Shown here piece after piece: positions 10,651 to 22,119 of a stretch of DNA of 64,000 bases. Source of the stretch: Punica granatum. Lineage: Eukaryota; Streptophyta; Magnoliopsida; Myrtales; Lythraceae. Every line of letters begins with the position of its first letter. Positions within the stretch are counted from its first letter, which is position 1. Below the pieces are notes generated by a model that ran no database searches, had not been told where the DNA came from, and worked only from the letters and a program-made list of their open reading frames with translations. The stretch lies in contig NC_045129.1 of NCBI RefSeq assembly GCF_007655135.1, forward strand, positions 27,129,391-27,193,390. Direction: 5' to 3'. A program made the position numbers and the translations under genes.

Positions 10651-11157
10651 CTAATTGCAAGACACTTTAATCACAACTCCTCTTGCACTCTCTCTCTAGC
10701 TTTCTCACTCAAAAACTCTCTCAAATTCCTCTCAAACTCCAACAATTCGTCCAGCTTTCCCTCAGCCCGAAACCAAGGCAACCAAACTTCATATCCCACA
10801 TGTTTTCGACCTCCCGAGTCCATTTCCGGTGTTAGTTTTGCGATTTGAAGCTCCCAGCAGCCCGAACCAGCTCTGTCCAGAAACGGGTTCCGTAGGTGTT
10901 TCACGGCTTCCCGGGCTTCCTCGACATTTCCACTACCTCACGACTATGGCGAGTCGTGCCATCATTTCCTAGGGGTTCCTCATGACCCTCAATCTCCCCT
11001 GTGACAAGGTGGTCGCGTGCCGAGAGCCGCTCAACCGCGCACCACCGCCATTTCTCTCCTTTCTCCCTTCGCAGATTTTTTCCAGTTTTTACCGGTTTTC
11101 TTTGCATCTCTCAGGAAAATCGACATATCTAATCTTCATGAAACCACTGTAGGCATG

Positions 11158-11600
11158 ATCTTCAGTCCGTTAGGAGTCCAATGCCACCGACCTTGCACCA
11201 AAAGACCACCGGGAGCCTCCCGTAGAGTCGTTTCTTCATCGGGTGCCAGTCGGGTCTGTTCCTCTGGTCGTCTTTTCTAACCCGAACTTTGCAGGAACGC
11301 ACAGGTCAGCTCGGGTTGAATCTCGCTACGAGCCACCTATAACCGTGATCCTCAGCCAGTTAGGAGTCCAATGCCACCGACCGTGCATCAAAAGACCACC
11401 GGGAGCCTCCTGTGGAGCCGTTTCTTCATTGGGTGCCAGTCGGGTCTGTTTTGACCCGACTGGGTCTGTCCTTTTTACTGACCCGACTTTGTTTTTGATT
11501 TCCAGAAAATCTACGCATGCTCTCCTCCCGAAACCACCACAGGCGCGATCCTTTGTCTTTTGGGAATCCAACGCAACTGGCCCCGCGCGAAAATTCCATC
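11158..11600 (+). repeat. about 190-bp tandem repeats inside family B LTR
   Basis: Units starting GATCTTCAG, GATCCTCAG and GATCCTTTG at 11158, 11347 and 11545 share TTAGGAGTCCAATGCCACCG and GGGTGCCAGTCGGGTCTGTT. B3 has four such units (41381, 41571, 41761 and about 41962). Confidence 0.7.
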
Positions 11601-14461
11601 CCGATCAACCGATACGGCCGCGACAAGCCAGACTGCCAGTCGGGTCTGCCAGTCGACCCGACTGCTCCGATTCGGGTCTCTTCGTTCCAGCCGAGTCTCC
11701 CGACTCCCTTTGCCACTTCTCCGACTCTTTCCTCGTGTTCCGAGGCTGGGTAACACTCCTCTACGACTTAGAGAAGTTAGGATCTTCGATATTCTTTTGA
11801 TATGAGGTGTTAAGGCGTTTAACAAGTTGAAATGCATGCAAGTTTACGTTCTTACCTACTCCAATGTAAATGTACGTCGTTTATCATGCTATACATCGTA
11901 TGAACACATGCATCATGACGGGAAAGAACTTAAATCGGGGTTGAAGAGGTCGCCTTGACCCGCGTGAGCCACGGAAAGTCACGGCCATTCCTCATGGGAG
12001 GTGGCCGAGAGTTTCTTTGGACCACACGGGTCCAAGGAATCCTCTTTCGCCTCGAAATAAGTCGGTTCCCGTATTTTCCATTTCGTCGTTGTATGAGTCG
12101 ATGCCGTTTTATTGATTCCTTTAAATATTTTGTTTGTGCATGTTTGTATGCCCGTTTGCGTAATTATGATCATGGCGGCATCGATTTGGTTAAAACGTGC
12201 GTTACTGTCGTGCTTGACGTATTATGCATGCAAGATACGATCGGAATCGATGTAGGAGGCCCTCCATAACCCAAGTCGGGTCATGGAGAGCTCTCGGCTC
12301 AACCTTTGGAGGAGTGGCCGAGTGCTCTTTGACCCATCCCGGGCTTAGGACGGTCTCCTTCGTTGCTTCGGAATCGTCCCTTGGATTTGAGTGTACCCAT
12401 ATTTTGTGTTTCTATCGTCGATCATGTGCTAGCCATCTCCTAGGAGAGTTAGTTTTGGAAGATTATCCGTCAAGTCCACAATTCCTCGATATAAGATCAT
12501 TACCACCGAATAATTTCACAAAAGGGAGAAACGGGACGTATCATTCGGTTAATTAAATCACTTGGATTAAATAATTGGACAAATTGAATATTAATTCGTA
12601 AACGTATCGATGGTTCATGGAACGGCAGAAATACCCTTTTCCTTAAAAGCTCATAATTTCAAAACATTGAGACGTGTAACACGAATAGAATCGTGTCTAG
12701 CAAGTACTCGCGTACTATGACTCGAGTCCGGGCCCAATTTGAGGCGGCTCGAGTCGAGATGCGCGAGTCCTCTTTAGACCTCTTCGTGTCACACGATCTT
12801 TAATTTATATATGAACATCACATGTTTTACCACTCAAGGGCATAGTCGTCATTCCGTGATTCATCGATATCCTAGGCTTTAGGGAGTCGAAAACACCTCG
12901 ATCTATGGACGGAAAGGGGCGGCCCGTTCGGGTGCGAGTTTCATTCGTACGGCCCATTTCGTTCACTTTCGGTGTTTCTATCTTCCTATCATAGATTCGG
13001 TGGTGAACCTTTTTATTTCAGTTGCAAAAGACGAAGAACCGGATTAATCATGTACTTGACTTAAACAAACATTAGATAATGGATAGGTGGAATATTAGAT
13101 TCCAATCTAGAGTCAAGATACGAGTTTGGTTAATTCGGTGAAACCGCAGCGTCATCTCACTGAATAAGGATTCTAAAAAAAATTCACACATGTAATCGGC
13201 TTAGAACCATATTCTAGCCCACCAGCTATGTTTGCCTAGGTTAGATACATTGTTTGCTAACCAACCCCGGTTAATAACTGATTAAATCACGTACATTCAG
13301 CTTAATACACCACTTGTCTGTATTCACCGACAATTGTCAGTAGTTGTCTGTATTGTGTCAGTTTTATCAGTTTTCTTCTGTTTTGTCTTTGCATATGATG
13401 ATCTATTGCGGGTCGGGCTCGAGCCCATAGGTCACGTGTCGCACGGGGTCCAACGCCCCAAATCACCGAATACGAGGTCCAACGCCTCTTAACTCACCGA
13501 GCGCGTGCAACCCGAGTGCGGAATGGGATCTAGCCTCGATTCACCGTCACACTCCGAATACGGTCTATGTGGAAGGCGGATTTGGATTGAGCGCGTGAAA
13601 CGGGTTTAGATATCACCCGGGAACTCGATCGGTCCATTAGGTACAGTGAGAACCGACCGGTTCTCCCGAAAACCGGTGGATCGATCGGACCCGACCCCCG
13701 GCTCCTCGAGCCCGCGTTGCCTTAATTTGTTTGTCGGTTATTCAAAATACTCGGTGAGCCAAAGCGGAATAATGGCCAAATGCAAAGCGATCGGGATCCA
13801 TTTACTTATTCTGTTATGTTTTTTTATTCGAGAGAACATTGTGAGGATTCTATTTGTATATTCACTCAGTCACTTGTAAGGGTCCCCGATCGGCGAGCAA
13901 GAGGTCCGAGTGACGAACCGGTCAAGTCGGTCTATTATCACCGAGAGATGAGTAAGCTCGAATACTTGCGGTTTCGGTTCGCGCAGGGAATCGACCATCA
14001 CGGTTCGATGAACTGTAACGCTAAGATAGTGAACCGATACCTCGATGCACAAGCCTACTCATCTTTCGGATTCTTGGTCCAACTTGATCAATTCATCGAC
14101 TTTACGGTGTCAAAAAGGGCGGGTCAAGTGCGACCCTAAATCACGCGGTAAATAAATAAAACGGCAAGCCTAGCAAGCTAGAGTACCGAAAGGGCGTGCG
14201 GGATATAGGCCCGCACGTAATAGAACCCCCGAATTCGGAATTTTCGGTTCCGTATGACCATTGCCTTAACATTTAGGTGTACCCCGTACCCCTAGACCCG
14301 GGTAACTTGCCGGCCCTCGACCTTCGGGTCGTAAAAAGGCAAGTGGCGACTCCTTCTCACGTGCGTCCGTCGCGCGTCCCCGGGAAGGTGGACACTCCCA
14401 AGCCGCGTTTGCTTAGGCGCGCGCATGCGTGCCCCGACGAGATCAAATTCGGGTGCGCACA

Positions 14462-17400
14462 CCTGCGCGAACCGAAACCGCGAGTATTCGAGCTTACTCA
14501 TTGCTTGGTAACAATAGACCGACTTGACCGGTTTGACACTCAGACCTCTTGCTCGCCGATCGGGGATCCTTACAAATGAATGAGTGAATGTACAAATAAA
14601 GTCCTCGCAATATTCTCTCGAATAATTACAAAAATGTAACTAAATAAGTGAATGGATCCCGATCGGTTTGCATTGGGCCAATATTTCGCTCCGACTCACC
14701 GTGTGTTTTTGAATAACCGATAAATAAATTAAGGCAACGCGGGCTCAAGGAGCCGGGGGTCGGGTCCTATCGTTCCGACGGTTTGCAGGAGAACCGGTCG
14801 ATTCCTACTGTAATCGTTGGACCGATCGAGCTCCCGGGTGATATCTAAACACGTTTCACACATCCAATCCAAATTGCCTTCCACATAGGCCATGTTTGGA
14901 GTGTAATGGTGACTCGAGGCTAGATCCCATTCCGCACTCGGGTTGCACGCGCTCAGTGAGTTATGAGGCGTTGGACCCCGTGCAATACGTAACCTTTGGG
15001 CCCGGGCCCGGGCCCGAACCGCAATAAATCATCATAGGCAAGAATAAAACAGAAGAAAACTGATAAAACTGATGCAATACGGACAACAACTAACAACTAT
15101 CGGTGAATACAGACAAGTGGTGTATTAAGTCAAATGTACGTGATTTAGTCAGTTATTAACCGGGGTTGGTTAACAAACAGTGTGTCTAGCCTAGGCAAAC
15201 ATAGAGGGTGGACTGGAATAGGGTTCTAAGCCCACATGGGTGGATTTGTTTTAGAACTCTTATTCGATTAAGCGTCACTGCGGTTTCATCGAATTAACCA
15301 AAAGCGTCACTGCGGTTTCACCGAATTAACCAAACTTGTGTCTTGACTCTAGATTGGAATCTAATACTCTGCCTATCCATTATCAAATGTTTGTTTAGGT
15401 CGAGTGCACGATTAATCCGGTTCTTCATGTTTTGCAACTGAAATAAATGGTTCACCACTGAATCTACGATGGGAAGATAGAAACACCGAAAGTGAACGGA
15501 ATGGGCCGTACAAATGAAACTTGCGCCTGAGCGGGTGGCCCTCTTCGTTCGTAGATCGTGGTGTTTCCATCTTCCTAATGCCTAGGGTATCGATGAATCG
15601 TGGAATGACGGTTATGCCCTTGGACGATAAAATTGCAATGTTCGGATATAAATTGGAGATCGCGTGACACAAAGGAGTCTAAGAAGGACTCGCGCGCCCC
15701 GACTCGAGCCGCCTCAAATCGGGCCCGGACTCGAGTCATAGCATGTGAGTACTCGCTAGACGTCAATTCTATTCGTGTTACGTGTCTCGGTATTTTGAAA
15801 TTGTGAGCTTTTAATGGAAAAGAGCATCCTCGCCGTTCCGTGAATCATCGATGCGATTACTAATTAATATTCAATTCATCCAATTACTTGGTCCAAGTGA
15901 CTTAATTAGCCGAATGACACGTCTCCTTTTCTCCCCATTTTGTGGGATTATTCGACGATTATCGATTTGCGTCACAACTACGAGTTCAATGGGCATTTAT
16001 TTGTAACTAATACGTCTAGTAAATAATTGATGCGTGGTCGACAATTAAATGGAGAGCACGATCACAAACAATTCCAAGAGCCGACTTCCAAACGGAGGAG
16101 GAGGCCGACCTAGACTCGAGGATAGCCATGGGACACTCGGTCACGTCCCGAAGAAAGTGACCGAACATTTTCTTGGCTCCTCCCCGGGTCTTAGGTGGCC
16201 TCTTGCGCCGATTTCGATCGTTTCTTGCATACCCAACACGACAATTATGATGATAACACATATTTTAGTTACCTCCATACCGCCACGATCATAATTACAT
16301 GAAATCATACAAACGTGCACGAACGAGACATTTAAACGGAAACAACGAGACGGTCTTGACTCAAATGATAACGAAATAAATAAAACACGGGAGCCGACTC
16401 GTCTCGAGGTGGAAGAAAACCTCCCGGACTCGTGTGGTCCAAGGAAGCTCTCGGCCACATTCCTCCAAGGGTGTCCGTGAGCTTCCGTGACTCACACGAA
16501 TCGGGAGGGTTTCTCCGGCCCCGATTCGGATCTTTTCCCGTCATGCTATCCCGTCACATGCGATTGACGGTAAAAATACATAGGAACCAACCCGTTCTCG
16601 GAAAAGAGAGACTACCCTAGCCCCGGGTAGGCCAAGGGAGCTCACGGGTCTCTCCCTAGGGGTTAGACCGTGAGTCCCGTTGCTCAACCGTGGCCACGGG
16701 AGTCTCTCCCGTCCGGGTCCGAGCCTTTTCCCGTCATGGCACGCAAACTCGAGCATCATATGGACATGGCATGGTTATGTGAACGAATATAACGGCGCAC
16801 GTTGCATGGAAATGCATGGGAAATGTGGATCCGAAAGAAAAACGTGATCTTTCATGCATTTCGGGTCTTTAAAACGCATAAACACTTCGTACAAGTAAAG
16901 ATCGAAGATTCTAACTTGTCTAGGTCGTAAAGGAATAGCCTCGATGTACGAGGAAAAGAGTCGGGGAAGCGGCCTTTGAGAGTCGCGAGACTCGGCTTGG
17001 AGCTACGGGTGGAAAGACCCGAGAGAGGTGCAGCCGCGGCAGTCTCGGGAAAACGGGTCGACACGCTTGCTCCGGCCACGGCACGGTGTGAGATCAGGTT
17101 CGTTGGACTCCTAAGAGGCAGATCTAGATGACCGTGGGCAGACCCGAACGTGCCAAGCCCTGGACGAACCCGAAACATTGAGAAGAAGTTCGGAATGAAC
17201 ACAAAGAACCCGGTAAGAGAAAAATCGTGAAACAGTGGTTGTGCACGGTTGATCGGCCCTCGGACCGTGACCACCTCTTCTCGGGGGAGGGAGAGGGTTG
17301 TGAGGAACCCTTTGAATGGGATGGCACGACTCGGCAAGGTCGTGGGAGAAATCGGCACGCGTGGAGGGCTCGGTGCGCACTCGGTATCGTCTAGGGACCC

Positions 17401-18912
17401 GATTGCTCTTGTGGCTGGAATGTGATGTTAGGGACCTCAAATGGAAAAACTAAGCCCGTAAATGGACTTAGAGGGTGGGAAATATGTAGGCTAGGGAGTT
17501 TGATGATTTTTGGCTTAAGTCGGGTCGGGTGGTCACCGGAATACCGGGTGGTTTTCCGATGATTTTGGCCGGTTTCGGCCTTGGCAAGGGCTGGACGGAA
17601 ACGTGGGAGTGGGCTGGAGTTTGAGAGGATTTTGGAGAGAGATTAGCTTGAGAGAGAGGGAGAATGAAGAAGTGATTAGAGTTAATTGTGAATGGGGCTT
17701 TATAGGCTAGCTTAACGGCTCGATTAAGGGAAATTAAGTGCGGTTAGAGAGCCTAAGTGAGGGTTGCTGAAAATTTGATGGAGGTTAGGGAGGGGTTTGG
17801 GTCATGTTGAGTGTAGGGGAAGCAAGAGGTTGAGTGATGGGGAGTGATGGGAGGTGATGGATGTAAGTGTGTAAGAAGGATTTCAAATTTGTGGTGGAGG
17901 GAAGAAGGAGAGGAGTTGGAGCCGCCGGCCAAGGGGATTAGCCGCGGCTTGGGGCGGTCAAATCGAAGCCATGGGTTTGAGCCACGGCTTGGGGTTGAGC
18001 CATGGCTTAACGGCTTGGCTTGGCTGAGCTGTGGGTCCCATTCGGTTAAGAGAAAAGCCGGAAAAAGCTTGAGACTCGATTGAACGCGCATCCGATCTCC
18101 AATGTCCGATTAATTCATGGATTTGGAATGCTTGAACGAAGAGGATTTGAATGAGCCTAATATCACCATACGTCGTGTGAACGAATGTTCGGGCGACTCG
18201 GCGCCTCGAGGGCCGGTTTTGCCCTGTTCGGACGTTCGGAGTGGAGTTCCATGCCCCCGGTCCCCGATTGCTCTTTGTGCATCTTGATATTCGTTTCGGT
18301 GACCCTTTTTGCCCCGTGGGAGATCATTGGCTCGTCGTCTCCGGCCGAAGACAGTTAGCCCGGGAAAGCCTGGGGACTTGTGACCGGGGTCTTCTCAGTG
18401 CTCGCTGAATGTCTCGAGGTGTTTGGGAATCGTTGCGATCTCTGTTTTCCGTGAATGTGCCCCGAAGATTCACCGGGACGCGTTGGCTACCACTGAAACG
18501 TCATTCGAGGATCCTCGTAGAGTTCCGAAAGGTCGTCTGAGACTCGTTCCACGACCCCGGTGGTCCCTGGGTGCCTGTAGGCCCGTTTTGGGGTGCCGTT
18601 TACTTGTCAGTGGGTTGGGCTTCCCGGAGCCCCGTCAGAAAAGGCATCCGTGAGAGATCGGAGGCGTCCCGGCTTAAGCGGTATGCCCCCGAAATGCGCC
18701 CGGACGTGTCGTTGGTCACTTTGGCACTGAGAGGGATTTTTAGAGTCCCATATTGGGCACCTTTCGATGCTTCGGTGATTCGGTGATGAATAGTGCCACA
18801 GTGCTGGCCCGCTGTTTTTTGGGGTTCTTTGCCTGTAAGTTCTTCTGACTGCTCTCTTCTGCTTTTCAAATGGACCCAACTCTTCTCCTGTCGTTCAAGA
18901 CTCTGTGATTTA
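14462..18912 (-). repeat. B2: antisense family B LTR fragment
   Basis: The stretch is the reverse complement of the family B LTR. It starts about 480 bases from the LTR end and runs back to about 110 bases from the LTR start. For example 14462-14500 matches 2545-2585 reversed, and 18050-18790 matches 9590-10330 reversed. It is more diverged from B1 than the B1 LTRs are from each other. Local changes include a GGGCCC triplet repeat (14998-15016) and a 33-bp duplication (15270-15336). No coding content. Confidence 0.85.
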
Positions 18913-19562
18913 GCCATTTGTAATTTGTATTTATTGCTTTCGAGAGCATTCTAAGGATTTTATTATGTACATTCATTCTGTAAGAATTCCAGTCGATAAG
19001 CGAACGGTCCGAGAGTCGAATTAATCGAATCGGTCTAATGCTTGCCCAAAGGAAAGTAAATCCAAGAACTTGCAGTTCTAGTTCACGTAGGGATTCAACC
19101 TCCATGGTTCGATGAACTGTAACATAAGATTGTGAACCAATTTCCCGACACACGGGTTTACTTCTCTCTCGGCTTCTCCACCGACATCGTCTAATTCACC
19201 GAATCTCCAGTGTTAAAACGTGCGAGCCGAGTGCAGCTTAATTCATGCGGTAAATCATAAAACATGCAAGCCTAGCAAACCAGAGTACCGAAAGGGCGTG
19301 CGGGATATAGGCCCGCACGTAACATGAACTCTCGAACACGGATTTTCCAGTTCCGCACAGATCAATGCCTTAACGACAAACTAGGTGTTCCATACCCCTA
19401 GACCCGGGTAACTTATCCGCCCTCGACCTACAGGTCGTAAAATGATAAGTGGCGACTCCTTCTCCGTCACGCGTCCCCAAGAGAAGGTGGACACTCCCAA
19501 GCCGCGCGATCCAAAAGCGCGCAATACAGGCTCCGACGAGGGTCCACATTCGGGTCCGTACA
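18913..19562 (+). repeat. A2: family A LTR 3' tail
   Basis: From GCCATTTGTAATTTG this matches 23832-24491 of A1, and it ends at the exact LTR terminus GTACA (19562). The left junction with B2 falls inside both LTRs, so it is a deletion or recombination junction. The U5 hairpins and the half primer site (19449) are present; the UNCG loop is changed to TACA. Confidence 0.85.
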
Positions 19563-19972
19563 ACTTCGATCATCCAAACGGAGCAAAACCGACTTTTGAG
19601 TCCCCTGGCTACCCGAGCATTTACTTACACGGAGCATGTCAATATTAGGCTCATTAAAATCGCATCCGCACGTACATCGATAATTCATCGTTCAAACGAG
19701 CCACGAAAATCAAACGCGCGACCAATCGAGCCCCGAGCTTCTTCTGGCTTTCTTCCTAGTCTAGTGGGACCCTTGAATTAGCCAAGTCAAGCCGAGCCAA
19801 GCCAAGCCACAAGCCATGGCTTCTCTCTAGGGGTGGCTAAAAGCAAGCCAAGTCTCCCCCATCCACACATTTTCAAAATATCTTCTTACACCCATCAACT
19901 CTACTCTTCCATCCATCACCTCCCATCAACTTTTCCTTAGCTTCCCCAACACTCAAGAGACTAATTTCCCTC
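19563..19972 (+). repeat. B3 LTR, left part
   Basis: It matches the family B LTR around 10130-10555 (GAGCAAAACCGA, GGGACCC, AAGCCATGGCTT, CCCATCACCTCCCATCAAC). It is interrupted at 19972 by A1 and resumes at 40554. The last five bases, CCCTC, are the A1 target duplication. Confidence 0.8.
19968..19972 (+). other. A1 target-site duplication, left copy
   Basis: CCCTC directly precedes the LTR start TGTCAGC. The identical CCCTC follows the 3' LTR at 40554-40558. Removing A1 plus one copy restores a continuous family B LTR. Confidence 0.9.
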
Positions 19973-21510
19973 TGTCAGCATCCCATTTTGGCTCACCTTT
20001 CCAAACGATGATATCAGCAATGATCCAAGCCACAACCTGAGCAGAATACAGAAAAACGACTTAACAGAGCAGAAAATCACTATTCATCCTCAAGTCGGCA
20101 AAATCGGGCAAATGACACATGCATATGACAGAAGGACTCCAGGGGTCACCAAAGGGTAATAGAGTGACTAGAGAGCTCAGCAATATCCAAAACCGGCATT
20201 TTCAGTATATCACACGGACAGTTCTATTTTCCGATAGTTCGCTCCATCATCGGAAGACAGCCAATATTGGACCCCAAAAATCCACTCCAATGCCAAACAG
20301 ATGAAAAGTGTCCCCAAAGGCATTTTGCAAATCATCTGCTCTATACAGAACAACTTTCTGTATACAGACAACTTTTCAGTGGAAGTCCAAAAATGCCGGT
20401 TTCTCGAAGAAAAGTTAATTCCAAATATCAGATGCGGCCATGCCCCTCAATCATACAGAGCACGAGCAATGCTTCATATTGTCTTTTAGAAGCCATACAG
20501 ACACTCTGAATGACTTCCGAATGACAAAACGGGCATACCCTTCTTCGGAAGAGCGTAACCGGAGACTGGTCTGATGGAATTACGGCAAACGAAGTTCACA
20601 CTACATTGCCCTGAAAACTCCAGCGGACATACGCAATTGGGCAAAACAGACAGCAAAACCCTTCACGGTTTCCCGAGTAACCTCCGAGGGGCACAAAAGG
20701 CCATTTTCAGTGAAAATCTATATCCGGAGGTCCTCTTTGGGGAATGTGGAATTGTCGGAATGAATCACACAACTCATCTAGACCCCTCGAGCAGTGCTTT
20801 AAAGGTCTCAGATGCACTTTTCATATCCTTAGAGGCCCGATCTCAGCAAACAGAGATCGCAGTAATCTCCAGATCGCCCAAGAAACTCAGAAAGCAATCT
20901 GAGAAATCCAGTTTCGGCCTCCTAGGACATCTCCGGCTCCATATTTGTATTTACCGGCTTAAGGGACAAGGGCCCACGTAATTTGACAATTTATGTCAAA
21001 ATGACCGACGTGGGATGCAGATACAAGATATGCTGTCAGAAGTGGGTAACCTCGCTCTGAATGCATAAAAGGAGCAAAACCGGCTTCCAAGCCTCATACA
21101 GACATTTGGCAATTTCTCACGGAAAATGCCAATCTCGGACTCATTAAATCCATTTCCTCGCGTATATCGATAATTCGACGTTCAATTCAAACCACGAACT
21201 TCGAATGCGCGATCAATCGAGACCCGAGCTTTTTCCCGGTTTCTCCTCTTCGGTCGTGGGACCCACAGGCTATTCAAGATGAGTCACCCTTTACTCTAGA
21301 AGCTTCTTCTTCTTCTTCAATGCAAGAAGCCAACTTGCACTCTTGCTTGAAAATATCCAAGAGTTTGAAGACAACACTCAAGCCTCCATCAATGCTCATC
21401 AATGTCTTATCTCTTCTTCATTAATGCAATGGAAGAGGATGAGGCTTGATATTTTTCTAAGCATGGGGGTTAAGAGCACTTGCTTTTGCTAATTGTGTCA
21501 TTAGCTTTGC

Positions 21511-21520
21511 CTATAAATGG
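21511..21520 (+). promoter_or_regulatory. TATA box of A1 5' LTR
   Basis: CTATAAATGG is conserved at 37501 in the 3' LTR and as CTATATATTG near 58679 in A5. A pyrimidine-rich CTTCTCCTTTTACAC starts about 30 bases downstream, a plausible start-site region. It would drive the genomic RNA. Confidence 0.6.
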
Positions 21521-21883
21521 CCCAAAAGTGATTAAGATAATCACTTCTCCTTTTACACAATCTCTCCAACCTTTCTCTTTCAAGAAATCCTCTCAAACTC
21601 CATAGCCAAGAACACTCAAGAACCAGAAAACTTCAGCACTTAGAAGGAAGAGAAAAGAAAACCGAAAAGATCAAAAGAGAGCCTTGAGTTCTTAAGTCGG
21701 AAGCCGATGTTCATCATCCCGACTTAAGCTCAAAATTTCTCAAACTTCATATCCCACTCATTTTGGACCCATGGAGTTCATTGGTGAAATTGGTTTTTCC
21801 ATTTGAAGTCTTTAAATTATTGTTTCAGGTCAAATAGTGCATTTCGGGTGAAATCGCTACTCTCGGGTGAATAGTGACCCGCC

Positions 21884-21990
21884 AGCGCCAGCCGCGTGCA
21901 CGCCCGCGCACGCCCGCACACGCCCGCGCACGCCCGCACACGCCCGCGCGCCTGCCCGCGCGCACGCGCACGCCGCGCGCCTCCCGTGCA
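21884..21990 (+). repeat. CpG-rich alternating purine-pyrimidine array in A1 5' LTR
   Basis: Units of about CACGCCCGCG and CACGCCCGCA are repeated imperfectly. The 3' LTR version (37868-38045) is longer and rearranged. A5 has a diverged CACGCTCGTCTGC-type version at 59040-59340. GC-rich open frames on both strands are a by-product. Confidence 0.75.
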
Positions 21991-22104
21991 TTCCAGCCGC
22001 ATTCCCCGTGCACCTAGCTCCCCGAACGTGCATCCTTTGCACCCGAGCATCCTTCCAAGCGTTCAACCGAGTCACCCGACTCTCGAACACTTCCCCGACT
22101 CTTT

Positions 22105-22119
22105 CCTCGTATCCCGAGG
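22105..22119 (+). other. conserved LTR stem-loop and donor-like site, A1 5' LTR
   Basis: CCTCG-TATCC-CGAGG, then GCTAG|GTAAATC. AG|GTAAAT resembles a plant 5' splice site. A possible acceptor, CCATTAG, lies at 25083-25089 just before ORF1. Splicing between them would remove U5 and the primer site; this is a hypothesis only. Confidence 0.4.

Larger units (their letters stand above)
1..14461 (+). mobile_element. B1: non-autonomous Tat/Ogre-like gypsy element (LARD-like), 5' end outside window
   Basis: Bases 1-3057 and 11406-14461 are the same sequence in the same orientation, differing at about 1% of positions in the parts I compared. They are followed and preceded by a primer-binding site (3061) and a polypurine tract (about 9338-9360), so they are the two LTRs of one element. 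The interior (3058-9360) has no reading frame resembling gag, protease, RT or integrase; only a coiled-coil remnant of ORF1 is left. The outer 3' end is GCGCACA at 14461, after which an antisense LTR of the same family begins. B1 therefore inserted into another family B LTR in the opposite orientation. It has large LTRs, conserved cis signals and no gag-pol, which fits the LARD definition. Confidence 0.85.
9361..14461 (+). repeat. B1 3' LTR, 5.1 kb
   Basis: It starts directly after the polypurine tract with CCCCATTTTGGCCCACC, which matches family A LTRs from base 9 on. The terminal TGTCAGCA is absent. It ends GCGCACA at 14461. U3 holds the AGCC-NN-GGCT palindromes and a TATA-like box at 10641. 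About 190-bp internal repeats begin at 11158, 11347 and 11545, and the conserved hairpins lie near the end. Confidence 0.85.

Noticed and set aside
1..14461. Large direct duplication 1-3057 / 11406-14461 as a segmental duplication
   Set aside because: Primer site and polypurine tract lie exactly at the inner edges, so these are LTRs.
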